The notes below the pieces were generated by a model that was given only the letters and a program-made list of their open reading frames with translations, searched no databases and was not told the DNA's origin. Positions 40,001 through 52,149 of a stretch of DNA of 64,000 bases are shown in pieces (position 1 is the first letter of the stretch; each line of letters begins with the position of its first letter). Source of the DNA: Sphagnum magellanicum (lineage: Eukaryota > Streptophyta > Sphagnopsida > Sphagnales > Sphagnaceae); assembly GCA_021904315.1 (NCBI GenBank), contig CM038916.1, positions 15,560,065-15,624,064 of the forward strand, written 5' to 3'. Made by a program: the position numbers and the translations under genes.

Positions 40001-40560
40001 GAGGCAATTTGAAATAATACAATGAACTTAAAAACAATTTGATATGGGCACAAACATTTTTTTTCAATCAATTTGACAACAAGACAGCGACCCAAAGCAC
40101 ATGAGAGTTCAAAATTCCCAAAATTGTTGGCAAATCAGAATTTTTATTATTTAAGCACCTCTTTTTTCAATAGATTTAAGAATTACAGCTGATCAATATG
40201 CAATACATGAAAAATCAAGGCATATTGAAATATGCATTCTTCAGGCCAAATAACAAATTGGATTGAAATGAAATGTTGGCAACTTCCTCAAAAAATTATT
40301 CATTAAAACATTGCAAAATATTGTCTGTGTGAAGACCTTTCAGGACTGCAAGTCACAGCAACAAATTGCATAGTGCAAGCAATGAAGCTTAGAGAAAAAT
40401 TTCAACAAACCAATGCATCAAAACAAAAGCAAGGAAAGGAGAAAGACAGAGCTTACAAATGTGCCGGAGTATATGGCTCCAGAAAATCTTCACAACTACT
40501 TCAGGATTGTATCCCTTGTCTTTGTACTGATATGATTCCATGCATTGAGCACTCTATTGC
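34100..40560. other. Long spacer with no supported gene
   Basis: Mixed AT-rich sequence. 34.1-35.3 kb has host-gene-like composition. It includes an open minus-strand stretch (35327-35136, with KKPLTKREEYVSAKEQ) that I cannot assign and that lacks clear splice borders. 36.7-37.9 kb repeats words such as CCCAAGTTCCCAAT. 38.72-38.90 kb repeats ACTCATTTATGAACT in direct and inverted copies. No RNA gene, element end or domain was recognised. Confidence 0.45.
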
Positions 40561-40567
40561 AGAATCT

Positions 40568-40630
40568 CTAATGTTCCCTGATCAGTTCCACAATATCTAA
40601 TGTTCCCTGATCAGTTCCACAATATCTAAT
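40568..40630. repeat. 29-bp perfect tandem duplication
   Basis: The unit beginning CTAATGTTCCCTGATCAG is present twice in direct succession, at 40568 and 40597, and starts a third time (CTAATG). It lies downstream of the pseudouridine synthase gene. Confidence 0.9.
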
Positions 40631-41071
40631 GCTCTCAGTTTTACAGGGTGCTCACAAAATTTTCTACTGACTGTTTCTGCACACACCCACAGTCCACATC
40701 TTTCAACATCATATTCATGTCCTGCACGCTGAGACAAGCACATTTTGGTCATGTCCTGTAAGGGAATATCTTTGCTTTGGATGTGAAAGTCAGAGAACTG
40801 TGACACCATGTAGGTATACTAAACAAAATAAGAGAGCAAACTGTTGGTCATGCTTCCCCAGTTGAAGGTGAAACTAGGACACCTTACTTGTGCTACGTAC
40901 TTGAGACCTTGAGATAGGGTAGTTTGTTCATGCAGTACATGGAGGGGAGACAAAAGAGAGGAAGCAATTGTGCTCCAAATTAACCCATTTGAGAGCTAGT
41001 GAGCATTCTTATGACAGTGAGGAAAATTCTTCCTCAATTACATCCCCAATCTGCTTGGTATAGGGCAACAG
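40631..41071 (-). other. 3' flank of the pseudouridine synthase gene
   Basis: Non-coding sequence directly after the stop codon of the minus-strand gene and presumably its 3' untranslated region. The poly(A) signal was not resolved. Confidence 0.4.
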
Positions 41072-44000
41072 TCAAATCTGTACAGATCCAATATCTGTAC
41101 CAACATAAGATGGCTTTGACATGTCCAACCCAGTTTCAGGTAATACAACCCATTCTTTGTCAATTTGCATCCTCATCTGCCGCAATCGCACAGTGTGTTC
41201 CCTCCATTCCACCCAGGCTGCCCTCACTTGTGCAAACTCTGATTCAGGTATTTTGGCATTTCTTTCCAAATTCTCAATCCATGCACTCCAAGTTGGTGCA
41301 GCTTCACTTACAAGAGGCCCAATTTCCGGCATGAGGACTTCCTGGTTGAATGAATCTACCCTATCTGCAATTGCCTTGGACATTTCCAACCTTGGAAGAT
41401 CTTGTCTCTTTGATTGCTGTGCACTCCCAGAAGCAGAATTTGATTTGAGATGAAAAGAGGGGATTCGAAATGGTGTGAAACTATTGCTTGCCAAAATTAG
41501 ACCATCTGAGGGGGCTAGTGGTAGAACCACCCTTGCATGTCGTGCAAGTGAAATAGGGATTGTGTCCGGTGGAAGCAAGTCCATAAAGACTGCCACCGCG
41601 GTCCCTATCATCTTCCGTATCTGCATTCAGAACATATTGTGTTGCTATGTAAACAAACTGTTCAAAGTGGATAAAAGAAACTGAGTGATGCACATTAAAT
41701 ACCCATACATCCTTGAGGAATCTTGAGAACAGCAAAGAGCTCCCCCTCCCAATATGTGAACTCAAGGTTATAAACCATAAACCTTGTCAAGAAACAAAGG
41801 ATGAAACCAGATAGGAGGAAAGAATATTTTGACACAAGACAAGAAGAAAATTGAACTCATCAAATGACATAGAACTGATACCTGATGGACCATAAATGAA
41901 TTCCCAGTTATGGAGATTCGAATGAAACGGGCACCTCTGAATATTTCAGGCATTGCACAAGTGCAAGAGATAACTGATCTGAAGTGGGAAGAAACCACTT
42001 TGTCTGCTTCATCAGGTGTTGGCAGCCACCATGCACGTCGACCTGTAACATCAGTTCCCAGTGTGGCATTGGTGGATTCTGAAGGCTTCTGAAACTCACC
42101 CTTGCAGTCCTCTGCAAAAGTGTTTAACATGTCATCTGCAAGCTCATGTGTCAGCAACATGGCAACATCATCAGAAGGTTCCTCATCTTCATCTAACATA
42201 TCAGCTTCCAGATTCACTAATTCCCCATCTGCAGGAACTTGGGGATATGCCTCAATGATTGGATCATCTGCGAGATCAATGCATCTTTTGTCATAAACTT
42301 GCCGAGAGACAAATGGCTTCTGAGAAAAACATCTGTACAATCTTCGAATTGTGTAGTTGTGGTATGCATGCTTTCCCTGCAAAACAGACCAAAACCCCCA
42401 CAAACCAAACAAAATTTGGTTAAAAGAAGAGTATCTTGCTTTCACTGAAGAATATCAAAAGCCTCATACACACAATCATCTCAGCTTGTCTACAATAAGA
42501 ACTGCGATTCTAACCTTTGCAACTTAAGTGCCCATTGCTGTGGAGACTCAGTGGATACAAAGGAAGGTGAACATACAGATGAAATGGCATAAACCACTTT
42601 TAACACAACAGCCTTGACCAAGGAGAACTTCTAACATAGATTGAAAAAGAAAATGACCTTGAAAGAGCCAAGAATAGACTGGAACTTTTCCACACACTCT
42701 TCAACTTCCAAGGGGGAGGTGTCAGCTTGAATGCCAATTATGGCAGCAGGCAATAAGTAGTTGTATGTACGAGTGCAGCAATCATGGCGAGCACGAAAGG
42801 ATCTGCAAAACATCTTACATTTCTTTCAGACTTCTGTGAATTGTTCCCAATATACATTGAACTAAAAAAAACTTCAGAACACACAAAAAGTGAGCCAAAT
42901 AGTGTACTGGCATTAGTGGATCCACAGCATTGAGCATCATACTAGGAGATTCTTTTGCATCTTTTTACAATGACATAAGAAACAGAAACTTCGTCAATAC
43001 AGCTAAAGAGGATAAAAGAAAAGAAAACCCCTGAGCTGAACATACAATTGTCAAAGGCCAACCAGAAAAAGATATTTTAGAAGTATTGGGAACTTCTCCA
43101 TAGTTACAATAAGTATACTCAAATAGAAATGAGAGATGACCTCATAATACAGTTTAAACAATTTTGGATCCAACAACAAATCAGCTATCAGAAAAAAGAG
43201 GAGACTAAACCCGAAAATACACAAATAACTGAGGAGCAGTTTGAACAACAGCAACAGGCACACAGATAGGGCGAATCACAGCTGATTCATCAACATTATA
43301 ATACCTTGTCACTGGGACAATGCCAAATATCCGAATGAATGGAGGAAGATGCATGTTGATGCTTTCAGCCAATGTAATGCCATCAAAATCATTCACCCAG
43401 GCAGCTATTGGAACTTCCATCTTCATTGATATCACTGTGCACAGAGAATGCACCTGGACCACAAAATTCCCAACACATTCAGTATCCAGGAATTAACCTG
43501 TGTTTGCTTTACATTTGTGGAGTGGATAATCATCCACTGTGACATTCAAGACCTGCAATGTGAATGCTGCAAAAATAAAACGGCCTAAAACACCAACCAT
43601 TCTTGACACAAATTCAAAAGGATACCCCTTTATCAGTGCGACTGCTGCGTGCCCATGAGATCTTTGAAAGGTTGCCAAAGTTGCTTTCTATGATGCCTCC
43701 TGCTTTGTATATTGCTTGCTCCAGCTCATCCTCAATTGCTGGACATATATAGATCAATCAAACAAGACCCAATCTTGTGCTCTCAGGCACACTGATGACA
43801 CACAGATCTGATACCAGAGGTAGTGACAAAAGTGAGCATGACAGCAATCATCATTTAACAGGGAAGAAAGTGCAGTGAGTGAGGGCATACCACTTACCTG
43901 GCCTGAGTTTGGCCCACGCTGCATCTGTAAGCCTGCAAATCCACCCAGACCCATCAATTCACATCTGTGACAAACTTCAATAACCAAAGTATCACAAGAG

Positions 44001-45043
44001 CAAGCCTTGAATTTATGATTTCTGCAAATGAGGAACTCAAATTGTGAGAGAGGGAGAGTTCAGAAGCATAGGAACAAAGGAGGAATCAGTTGAAGGTTTT
44101 CAGCGACTGCTGACCCAAACAAAACATCAGATACAAGCATACCTTTGTAATGGGTGCCCACATAACCCACCCACATTGCAACTTTCTTCTTGAGTTTTGC
44201 ACTCTGCTTTTCTTCACTCCCTTGTATAGTGTTGCTTTCTGATGTAATTTCCTGGATTTCATTTGTTGAAAGATCTGCCATCTGTACAAGCGATGAAGGT
44301 GTGCACTTCCAAGCCTTTCCCCTCTGCTGCTTGCTGCACAAAGATCTTTTCAGGCACCACGGATTGCAACTATCCAGTGGATTCAAGTGCCAGGTTAATG
44401 AGCATGTGAGAAGGCCATGGATAGATGTTTTACAGGATGATAAGCTTCTGCCATGCCATGGTGCACCTGCAAATACAGAATTGCAATTATGATATTGCAT
44501 CAGTTCCTACATAGAACAAGATCTCCAGAATTTCCCAAGTAGAGAGTAGTCACATATCGTGGAGCTGTGTAGTTCTGAACTGGATACACAGCTCCAGACA
44601 CAAAAGGTCTTTTCAGGAAGGTACAAAACCAAAATGCTTCAGAGAGATGATGTACCTAATAAAATTTCAGTTCATGTTTCCTCGAAATTCTTTGTCAACA
44701 AAATCCTAAACCCTAAACAAAAGATTTCACAACCGAGTTCGTCACGAAAGAGAATGTGAAAACCAAAGGAGATAAGAGGAGAAGAAACCGAATTCTTGAG
44801 ACATTCTTGGAGATGTTGCACAGCTGATATCACAGCGCATGAAGAATAAGAAATGCACTGAATGTGTGTATGGACGTATCTTGAGATTGAGAAGGGAGAA
44901 GCAAACGACGCACCTGGATACGAAGATATCGATTCTCCTAGTATGAGAGGCATACGGCAAGGTACGCCGCAGCATGCCCGTTCTTGCAGCTGCATTCGGA
45001 TGGAAACGATTGAGGACATCGCGGTATGCAACCACTTCTTCAT
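41072..45043 (-). CDS. tRNA pseudouridine synthase, TruA/PUS1 family, eight exons
   Basis: It isomerises uridine to pseudouridine in tRNA. The exons on the minus strand are 45043-44914, 44466-44143, 43932-43894, 43738-43626, 43453-43305, 42802-42658, 42376-41882 and 41620-41072. All borders are GT-AG and all phases agree, giving 647 aa. Family marks in order are [10 protein letters not shown] (about 142-151), [17 protein letters not shown], and [10 protein letters not shown] with catalytic Asp200. [19 protein letters not shown] follows at 252-270, then GKHAYHNYT from 301, [15 protein letters not shown] ending at 465, and [18 protein letters not shown]. An acidic insert lies between GKHAYHNYT and FIRISITG, as in eukaryotic PUS1. 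Residues 1-95 are Cys/Ser/Arg-rich and precede the usual start; they may be an organelle-targeting extension or an upstream in-frame leader, with a later Met at QMADLS. The tail (about 500-647) is hydrophilic. No defects were seen. Confidence 0.9.
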
Positions 45044-45066
45044 TATGATCTCTACCTCCTTCTTCT

Positions 45067-45080
45067 AAACCCTAAACCCT
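45067..45080 (-). promoter_or_regulatory. Telomere-like (telo-box) repeat upstream of the pseudouridine synthase
   Basis: The plus strand reads AAACCCTAAACCCT, 24 bases upstream of the gene's ATG. Telo-boxes (AAACCCTA) are common in promoters and leaders of plant genes for translation and RNA-processing factors. Two more copies, at about 44705-44714 (first intron) and 45386-45394, flank the same start region. Confidence 0.6.
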
Positions 45081-45108
45081 GCCATCACACTTTCTCATGA
45101 ATCATACT

Positions 45109-45134
45109 TCTCTCTCTCTCTCTCTCTCTCTCTC
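45109..45134. repeat. (TC)13 microsatellite
   Basis: A perfect CT/GA dinucleotide tract 66 bases upstream of the pseudouridine synthase ATG, reading GA on the gene's strand. GA tracts are frequent in plant core promoters and leaders, so it may lie in the 5' untranslated region. Confidence 0.9.
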
Positions 45135-45309
45135 GGACCGTACCTACTACTCTGGTCTGCGCAAGATGCGGTGCACTACTAAACCAATGCTTAAAGAGTG
45201 AAGGAAAGGCAAGATTGTAAAACCCTAATGCCTGGCTTCCAAGATTCGGTCCATAGTGAGACAAAATAGAAGAATGACAAAAGTCTGCTTGCAATGCAGT
45301 CATCTCAGC

Positions 45310-45450
45310 AACTCATAAAGAAGAAGACCATGATAATGACGAAGAAGATGAAGAAGATGATGATGGATGATGATGATGATGAAGAAAAACCCTAAACCTG
45401 AAGATGATGACCATGACGAAGAAGATGATGATGGTGATGAAATCCCTTTC
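45310..45450. repeat. Imperfect GAT/GAA triplet repeat
   Basis: Repeated GAAGATGATGATGATGAA-like triplets on the plus strand, with a further AAACCCTAAACC box inside. It lies about 300 bases upstream of the pseudouridine synthase start. Confidence 0.8.
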
Positions 45451-45479
45451 ATTATATTATCTCTGTGTGCGGTTCAAGA

Positions 45480-46020
45480 GATTTAGCACAAGTACGTGCA
45501 ATGAATGCCTTCAACTGACGTAAGAACTAGTTTCAGTCACCAATTGTTTGAAAGGCTCAGTGGATTGTCAGGGAAATCGCGATGTGCAAGAAGGTTGGTG
45601 GCAGTTTGCACTTGACGATACTCCTGCAAAGCTTCAAAGATGCTCCTGCAAAGCAACAAATATGCAACTCCAGACTGTGAATATGTCACTAATGAGAAAT
45701 CAAATGTGCTGTTACAGATTCACACATCTCTATGTATGCTGGTTGTGCTCAATTTAAGGAACTTCAAGGTAGATTTTTCTTATACAGAGTGCCATCTGAA
45801 AGAGCTGCAGCTCATGCGAAACCAAGGACCGACAGATCTCTCACCCATGGGCAAAGCATGTTTTCATAAACCTGCACTGACAAAACCTTCTGTCTTCAGT
45901 CCCTCTTGAGTTGCAAATTGGTAAGGCTTGCTTTACTGTAAATCTCCTGCTACAAGATTGAGCTTTATTTTTTCCTTCCTCTCCACTGTATGAGGCTATA
46001 GTAAACAAGAGGCTCTGCCA
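45480..46020. other. Spacer, no gene seen
   Basis: Open frames occur (for example plus 45548-45757), but they show no domain, no splice pattern and no family resemblance. Confidence 0.45.
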
Positions 46021-46023
46021 CGA

Positions 46024-46650
46024 GAGGCTCTGTCTTTTATAAAAAAATTTAAAAATTCTAAGATGACATTAGATGAATGGAGATAATATTTGTTTAACAT
46101 GATCAATTATAAGATAGCTATAATATTTTCAATTATTAATTTTAAAGTAAAAATTTTATTAGTTTTAGCCAAAGTGTTTTTTCAAATTTGGTGAGAGGTG
46201 AAAGAGTGAAGTAAGAAAATTTGACCTTCCCCCTTATAAAATGGCGACTTGTTGGAACCTATTGTGTAAATAGGGTGACTTCAAACATTTTTATCCTCGT
46301 GATGTGGCAATTCCTGGGACTAAAATCCTATTGGATTTTTTGGATTTTTGTCACATTTTGTTACATGGCTACAATTGCATATTGTGGCATCTCTTTCCAT
46401 CTTTCCCATATTTTGGCATCACTTTTCATCTTTATCATATTTTGGAATCTCAATATGTCATTTCCATTATTATCTCTTTCCAATCATTTTTTTCATTTTG
46501 GCACATCTTTCCAACCTTTCTCACATTTTTTTCCCATATTTTGCCATCTCTTTCCGTCTCTCCTATATGACCACATCACAAGAGGTTTTGTCTTTTAGAA
46601 AAATCAAAAAATTAAAATGACATTAGATGAATGGAGATAATATTGGTTTA
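46024..46650. repeat. T-rich minisatellite-like array between two direct repeats
   Basis: A sequence of about 70 bp with GACATTAGATGAATGGAGAT and TAATATT occurs at about 46024-46094 and again at about 46580-46650, in the same orientation and well conserved. Between them, at 46380-46560, degenerate units of the form CCATATTTTGGCATCTCTTT repeat five or more times. Long frames through it are Phe/Ile/Ser/His-rich and reflect composition, not a gene. Confidence 0.65.
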
Positions 46651-47380
46651 TTACTATAAATTGGAAATATGTTCGGTAGTTTGAATGTTGTATAAATTGG
46701 TTTGTGAAAATCGGCCAATATGCTTTTGAAACATTTGACTTGGATTCATTCCCCAACACATTTGACCATATATGGTCTAATTGTCATCCAACTTTTGTTG
46801 TGATATTTTTGAATTGGGATTTTAATTCTAATTTATTCATAATTTGTTAGTTCTTGTTTATTGTTCTTATGATTGTTATCATCTAAATTTTGATATTAAA
46901 ATCTCTTAAAACAACAAGTGGGCAATCATTTGGGGACTTTTGAACCAATGTTTTTTATGTGTTGAAAAACATAAAAATCAAAGAAAAATTACTTTTATAA
47001 ACACATATTATATGAATTGCTATTCAAATTCTTATGTTAAATGTAACTAATATACATTCTGATCCATTACATGTTGTCTAGTAAGAATGTAAGAACATTT
47101 GTGCGTTGTACATCATTATTAAACCATGACCATCTACATTTAAATGTATCAATATTTTGATGTATTCATGAAATTATTTACATCATTTGATGGTTGTATC
47201 CTACTTTCCAAAATGCAAAGAACATGTAATACTTGTATGTTGGGTTATGATTTAAATCTTGGTAATGTTGTTTTAAAGAATTTGTGTTGGAACCTTATTA
47301 AATAACATGTGAATGATAAAAGTTTTTAAATTGAAGAACAAAAGTTGTTCAATTTGCAAAAGTTTTTAATCTATTCATTT
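46651..47380. other. AT-rich spacer
   Basis: No coding or repeat signal recognised. It may include the downstream end of the Helitron-like element that starts at about 47.4 kb. Confidence 0.4.
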
Positions 47381-50300
47381 ATTCAACTACACATTGCTCA
47401 AAAAAGTTTTGATGTTGAATTGGAGTTAATAAGTATAATCCTTCTTTGTTCAAATGAGAGAAAAAGTAATATATGATAGTCCATGTTTTCTTACATTGGT
47501 AGGATCAAAAGCTAATCCATTTAACAATAATCATTATGATCAATGAATAGTTCTTGTTGCTACTAATTGAATTGGAAATTGAATTCTTCTACAATATGAG
47601 ATTGATATTTGTCAATTCTTATGTCTTTAATAATTGGCTCAATGTGTCCAATTTGATTGAATAATTTTTGTATAAAGATGGGTGGAATTTTCTCTAACTA
47701 ACTTTCCTATTTTTGGATTTGGGAACAATATCCAAACTATGGTTTTGTTATGATAAAATGTTGATGTTTTGAATACTTCATCAGTTTCATTAACAAGATC
47801 ATCATATGTTGCATAATTTTTATCACATAATTCAACTATCATATCTTGTTTGATACAAATTGTAATATGTAAGCCTTTAGTTTTACTTTAATCATTTGGA
47901 AGTTTATGTAATGATGGGCATGAATGATGATGAATGCATGTAGCCTCAAAATTGAATGTTGGGCAAGTTGTTTTGTTAAACACAAAATTTATTATTTTTT
48001 GCTAAAATATTTGTATAAAACAAATGTGGTCTAGTTAAAATGTTTGGTATTTCTCTACAACAATTTGAATTGATATAGAATGTCTTCTAAAGTTTGTGTG
48101 CAAGTGAAAAATTTGTTTAAAATTTTTGTATCAATTTGTCACATAACTAAAGTTAATTCATCACATTTAACATTTTTTTCCAAATGTTTGGTGATAATGT
48201 ACTTATATTATCATTAAGGGAATAATAAATCCAATAATCTTTAATAGGGGGTGCTTGATAAAATTCAAATGACATGATGACATCTAAACCACAAAAGAAT
48301 TCATTTTGAATATGTTTTATTGCCCCTAATCGATGATCTCTAACATTAGACATTCTAGCACCTACAAGAGATATTTCATAAATTATAACTAGTTGCAACT
48401 ATTCATATTTACATGTGAGTCTATTTTTAAAATCTAATGGTAAATGTGATAGATTTGTTGAACATGGATGTTCAATATTGAATGTATTATTTGACCATCA
48501 ATATTAAATGTAATTTTACTTGTAGATGCCATAACTAATGCTTTAATTTTTGTTAGGTTTGATGATAAATCTTTACTATTATTAATTTTAAAATAATTTT
48601 TTTACCAATTCCAACACCTCCTATTAAAAATATATGTATTGGAATATTAAGATACATTTGTTTTCTATACATGATATCGTTAAATATTAATCTTTATTCT
48701 TCATTTTATTTTTTAAAACATACTTCAATATTCTAATTCATCTATTATCACAAAATTTGATGATATTATGAAACCATCATCTTTAAAAATATATATTTTA
48801 TGATCAAATGTATTGCATGATTGAATGATGAAATCATTTTTCAAATCATATTTATCAATATTTAATGTATTTGTGATGGGGATTAAAGGATGAGTGTCAC
48901 CAATGTCATCATCAATGTCATCATTCCATATGTTTTATTGATGTGAAGATTTTGATTTTAAATTCATATCATTAATTTTTTTCATTTGTATATTTATTTT
49001 GCATGTTATAATTGAATTTGGATATAATTGTGGATATATTTTCTTTTATTTGACAATAGGCATCATGCTAAGTAACATGTGTTCCTAATAACCAACTTTC
49101 AAAAAATTTAAATGGTGAATATAAAAAAAGTTGTTCTCTTGACCAATTTTTTATATCTTTATGTTTATTATAGTTTACAAACATAATGGTTGTTTGTTTA
49201 CAACATTTTGATCATTTTTCATTTCTAATGTTGTAATAGGAAACAAATTCTCCTAATGATTAATATTCGTAAATATTTTGTCCATTTAAATATTTGTTTA
49301 TAATTTATGCAAATAATATATCAATGGAATAAGGTTCTAATTCATTAAATAAATATTGGGGTTTTAATGCAAAAACATGTTCCTAGTATGAAAAATTATT
49401 GATAAACTTAAATGTTCATGATGACTGATATAAAAGACACTACTAGAATTTTGGGTTTTGCAACTGTCTTTTGCAACTAAAATCCAATTGCATGCAACAC
49501 ATGCAACTGCAAATTTGTGTAGTTGCCTAAAACAAGTTGCATATGACATGTAGTTGCATGCAACACTACGTTTGCAACATGTATATACAGTGTTAGTATA
49601 CATGTTCATACATACATGTCAATCCAATGTAGTTGCACCTTATGTGTAACTTTCCTTACAACTACATGCAATTAATCAAAATATGACACATGTTTAAAAA
49701 TTAGACTATTAACTTGTGGACACGTGTCATTATTTTTATTATTTTTATGTTTTCAAAATTAAAAATTCATTGGATTAATTTCAATCATTAAAGTTTTTGC
49801 CATTAGGATGATGACACATGGCACACCATGGAACGTTCATTGACCATTTGACACGTGTTCAATATTTTAACACCAACTATATGGTGACATGTGGCAATCA
49901 AGGCCCACCTATTTTTAAATCTTTAAATATTAATTAATCAAATCTAAGTCATCCAATTTATGGTTAATAAAATGTTGACACGTGGTGCCTAGGTAAGTAA
50001 ATAATAATTAAACCTTATTAAGTAAGTAGTTTTATTTAGGTGTGTAAGTAGGTTGAAAAATAGTTAGGCTTAGGTTATATAAGTAGGTTTAAAATAATCT
50101 GATTTTATTTTTAAGTTTGACCATTTCATAAATGTCAAGTTTTTTTCATTCACTCATCCCCAATGGCACTTGGTATTTGGTTTCAACATAACTATTGCTC
50201 CTACTTATATACTGAGCCAAATAGAATTGGAAGCCAAAGGATATGGGTTAAAACATTCCATTGCAAACCTTATGAACCAACCTACTTACACATTAAATGC

Positions 50301-52010
50301 AACTACTGTATTAAAGTATAACAGCCAAAGGATGGCTCTATTACTTTTGGTGTCCAAACAAAACTTGAAGCCCTCCTCTTAATGCATCTAACACACTAAG
50401 AATCGTTGAAAACATATTAGAAGTGAGAAAGTTATGGCCCCCCAAAGTAAAGGGGGTCAAAAAACTCAAAAACGAAAGTATTGAGGCTGCTTTTTAAACA
50501 CCCAAAAAATTCATTTTATGTTGTTTTTTTGCTATTAGAGTTCCAATGTGATTTGTAAGACTTCAGATGGCGCTCCTATAGCACTTTAAATCATTTAAAA
50601 TGAATAAGAAATAAGATAATTATGAGCTTTGAAAGTAGGAGGGGTCTTAAGAAAAAAAACAAAAAACAAAACGTTTTATAACTTGGAAAACTTTTTTTTT
50701 TTTTTTTCTTGTTAGTTTTTCATTACTCCTATTCTTTTGCACTTCAAAGGTGATTATAGGATGTTTAGTAACTATGATTACTTAATGAAAATATGATTTT
50801 AATATTATTATTTAGTTTAAATTAATAATTACTTAGAACGTTTGTATACTTGTAGGTTAATTAGTGTAACCTATTTACATTAATATTTTAACATAAATAC
50901 TAAATTTTAAATATATAATACCTATTGATTATATATATAATTGATTATCACTATAATTATAATAAACATTAAATTAATAATTATGAATATTTATAATAAA
51001 ATTTCTAATATTATCATATTAATTGATTTTGAATAATTTTTTGTTTAATCAAATGTACATTTTCTGAAAAAATATTCCAAAATAAAATAAAGTCAAACAT
51101 ATTTAAACCATGGTTTCTATATATATATATATTCTAATTTAGTTTAACCATAAATATTATAGCCTAACTTAATTTAACCATAATTAATTCGGCTTAACTT
51201 ATTTTAGCCTAGTTTAATTTAATTTAATTTAATTTAACCATGGTTAATTAACTTGATTTCATTTAAATTAATTTAAATTAACCATAATTAATTTAACTTA
51301 ACTTAATTTAGTCATGGTTAGTTTCACTTTTCAATTTATTTAGCCTAGGTTAATTTAGGCTGCCTAAGTTAACATGGGGTTAACCTTAGTACTAAAGGTA
51401 CATAATATTATTATATATAACTTATGTAGATATATTAAGTATAGTATTTAAGTATGTAGAAGTTTAGGCCATTATTTTTATGACACATGTCCATGTTGTA
51501 CACATTTAGTTGCATGTTAGTTGCACACACAACCGTATGGCCCAAAATTTATACAATACCAAATTTGTAATTACAAACATGACCAAAATAATTACAAATG
51601 ACAACCAATTGCATGTCAATTACATAGTGACTCGTTGCGAATGACAAGATTTCTAGTAGTGGGAATTGAAAAAATTAAATAATCAACAAGTTGATGAAAC
51701 ATTTGTTGAACATTAAAAAAAACATTGCTTAATTTTCGGATTTTTATGTTGGCATCAATTTTATTTAAAAACATTTTTCTATTATTGAATGCAATTTTGA
51801 GTTTATAAATTTCCAATTGTAGTCACGCATGATGTACAATATGATGCAGTTACATATGGGTATAAAATAAATTGAATATCCATATTTGCAAACCATAAAG
51901 GAACAACATGTATGCTAAATGTATTGGTTTTAATATTTAATGGTGTTCATTTAAAAAAAATGTTTGGCATCATTAATTTACTTTTAAAACTTAATATTGT
52001 CGTGACATGT
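47380..52010 (-). mobile_element. Helitron-like PIF1-type helicase gene, decayed and split by a CACTA element
   Basis: Minus-strand segments in protein order are as follows. WFANMDIQFILYPYVTASYC lies near 51.9 kb, and FFNVQQMFHQLVDYLIFSIP lies at 51.72-51.66 kb. The 49438-51661 insertion follows. Next come FALKQYL-type sequence and NELEPYSIDI at about 49.36-49.32 kb, a worn Walker A (GGVGIGK) near 48.62 kb, and VIIYEISLVGARM at 48.39 kb. In the last, the usual DEIS Walker B Asp is Tyr. Then FEFYQAPPIKDYWIYYSLND is read, followed by VELCDKNYATYDDLVNETDE at 47.84 kb. The C-terminal helicase end, RIQFPIQL...FDPTNVRKHGLSYI, is near 47.55-47.45 kb. This is the PIF1-like helicase of Helitron-type proteins. 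Stops and frame changes interrupt it, so it is dead. Element ends were not identified. Confidence 0.7.
49438..51661. mobile_element. CACTA-type non-autonomous DNA transposon, 2.2 kb, inserted in the Helitron helicase
   Basis: Left end CACTACTAGAATTTTGGG; right end, read on the minus strand, CACTACTAGAAATCTTG. The first 11 bases are identical inverted repeats. Both ends are followed by clustered subterminal GTTGCA words (49458-49680 and 51500-51660). Flanking trinucleotides are AGA and GGA on the plus strand, consistent with a worn 3-bp target duplication. Removing the element rejoins the Helitron helicase reading from FSIP to LYQSS. The interior is AT-rich (CCTAGG words, GTAAGTAGGT runs) and has no transposase, so it depends on an autonomous relative. 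Confidence 0.8.
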
Positions 52011-52118
52011 AGTGTCGTGACGTACGGTGTCATAAGGGTGTAAATCCATAGCAAACTCTACTGAACAAAAAGACTAAAACCAGTCAAAGGTAGAAACTAA
52101 TCAACCAAAATGAGATCC

Positions 52119-52144
52119 ACACACACACACACACATATATATAA
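52119..52144. repeat. (AC)n(AT)n compound microsatellite
   Basis: A perfect AC tract passing into AT, at the downstream edge of the recognisable retroelement coding. Confidence 0.9.
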
Positions 52145-52149
52145 TGCAC

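Noticed and set aside
46221-46620. Phe/Ile/His/Ser-rich frames of 88-125 aa
   Set aside because: They are translations of a T-rich degenerate repeat array in all three frames.
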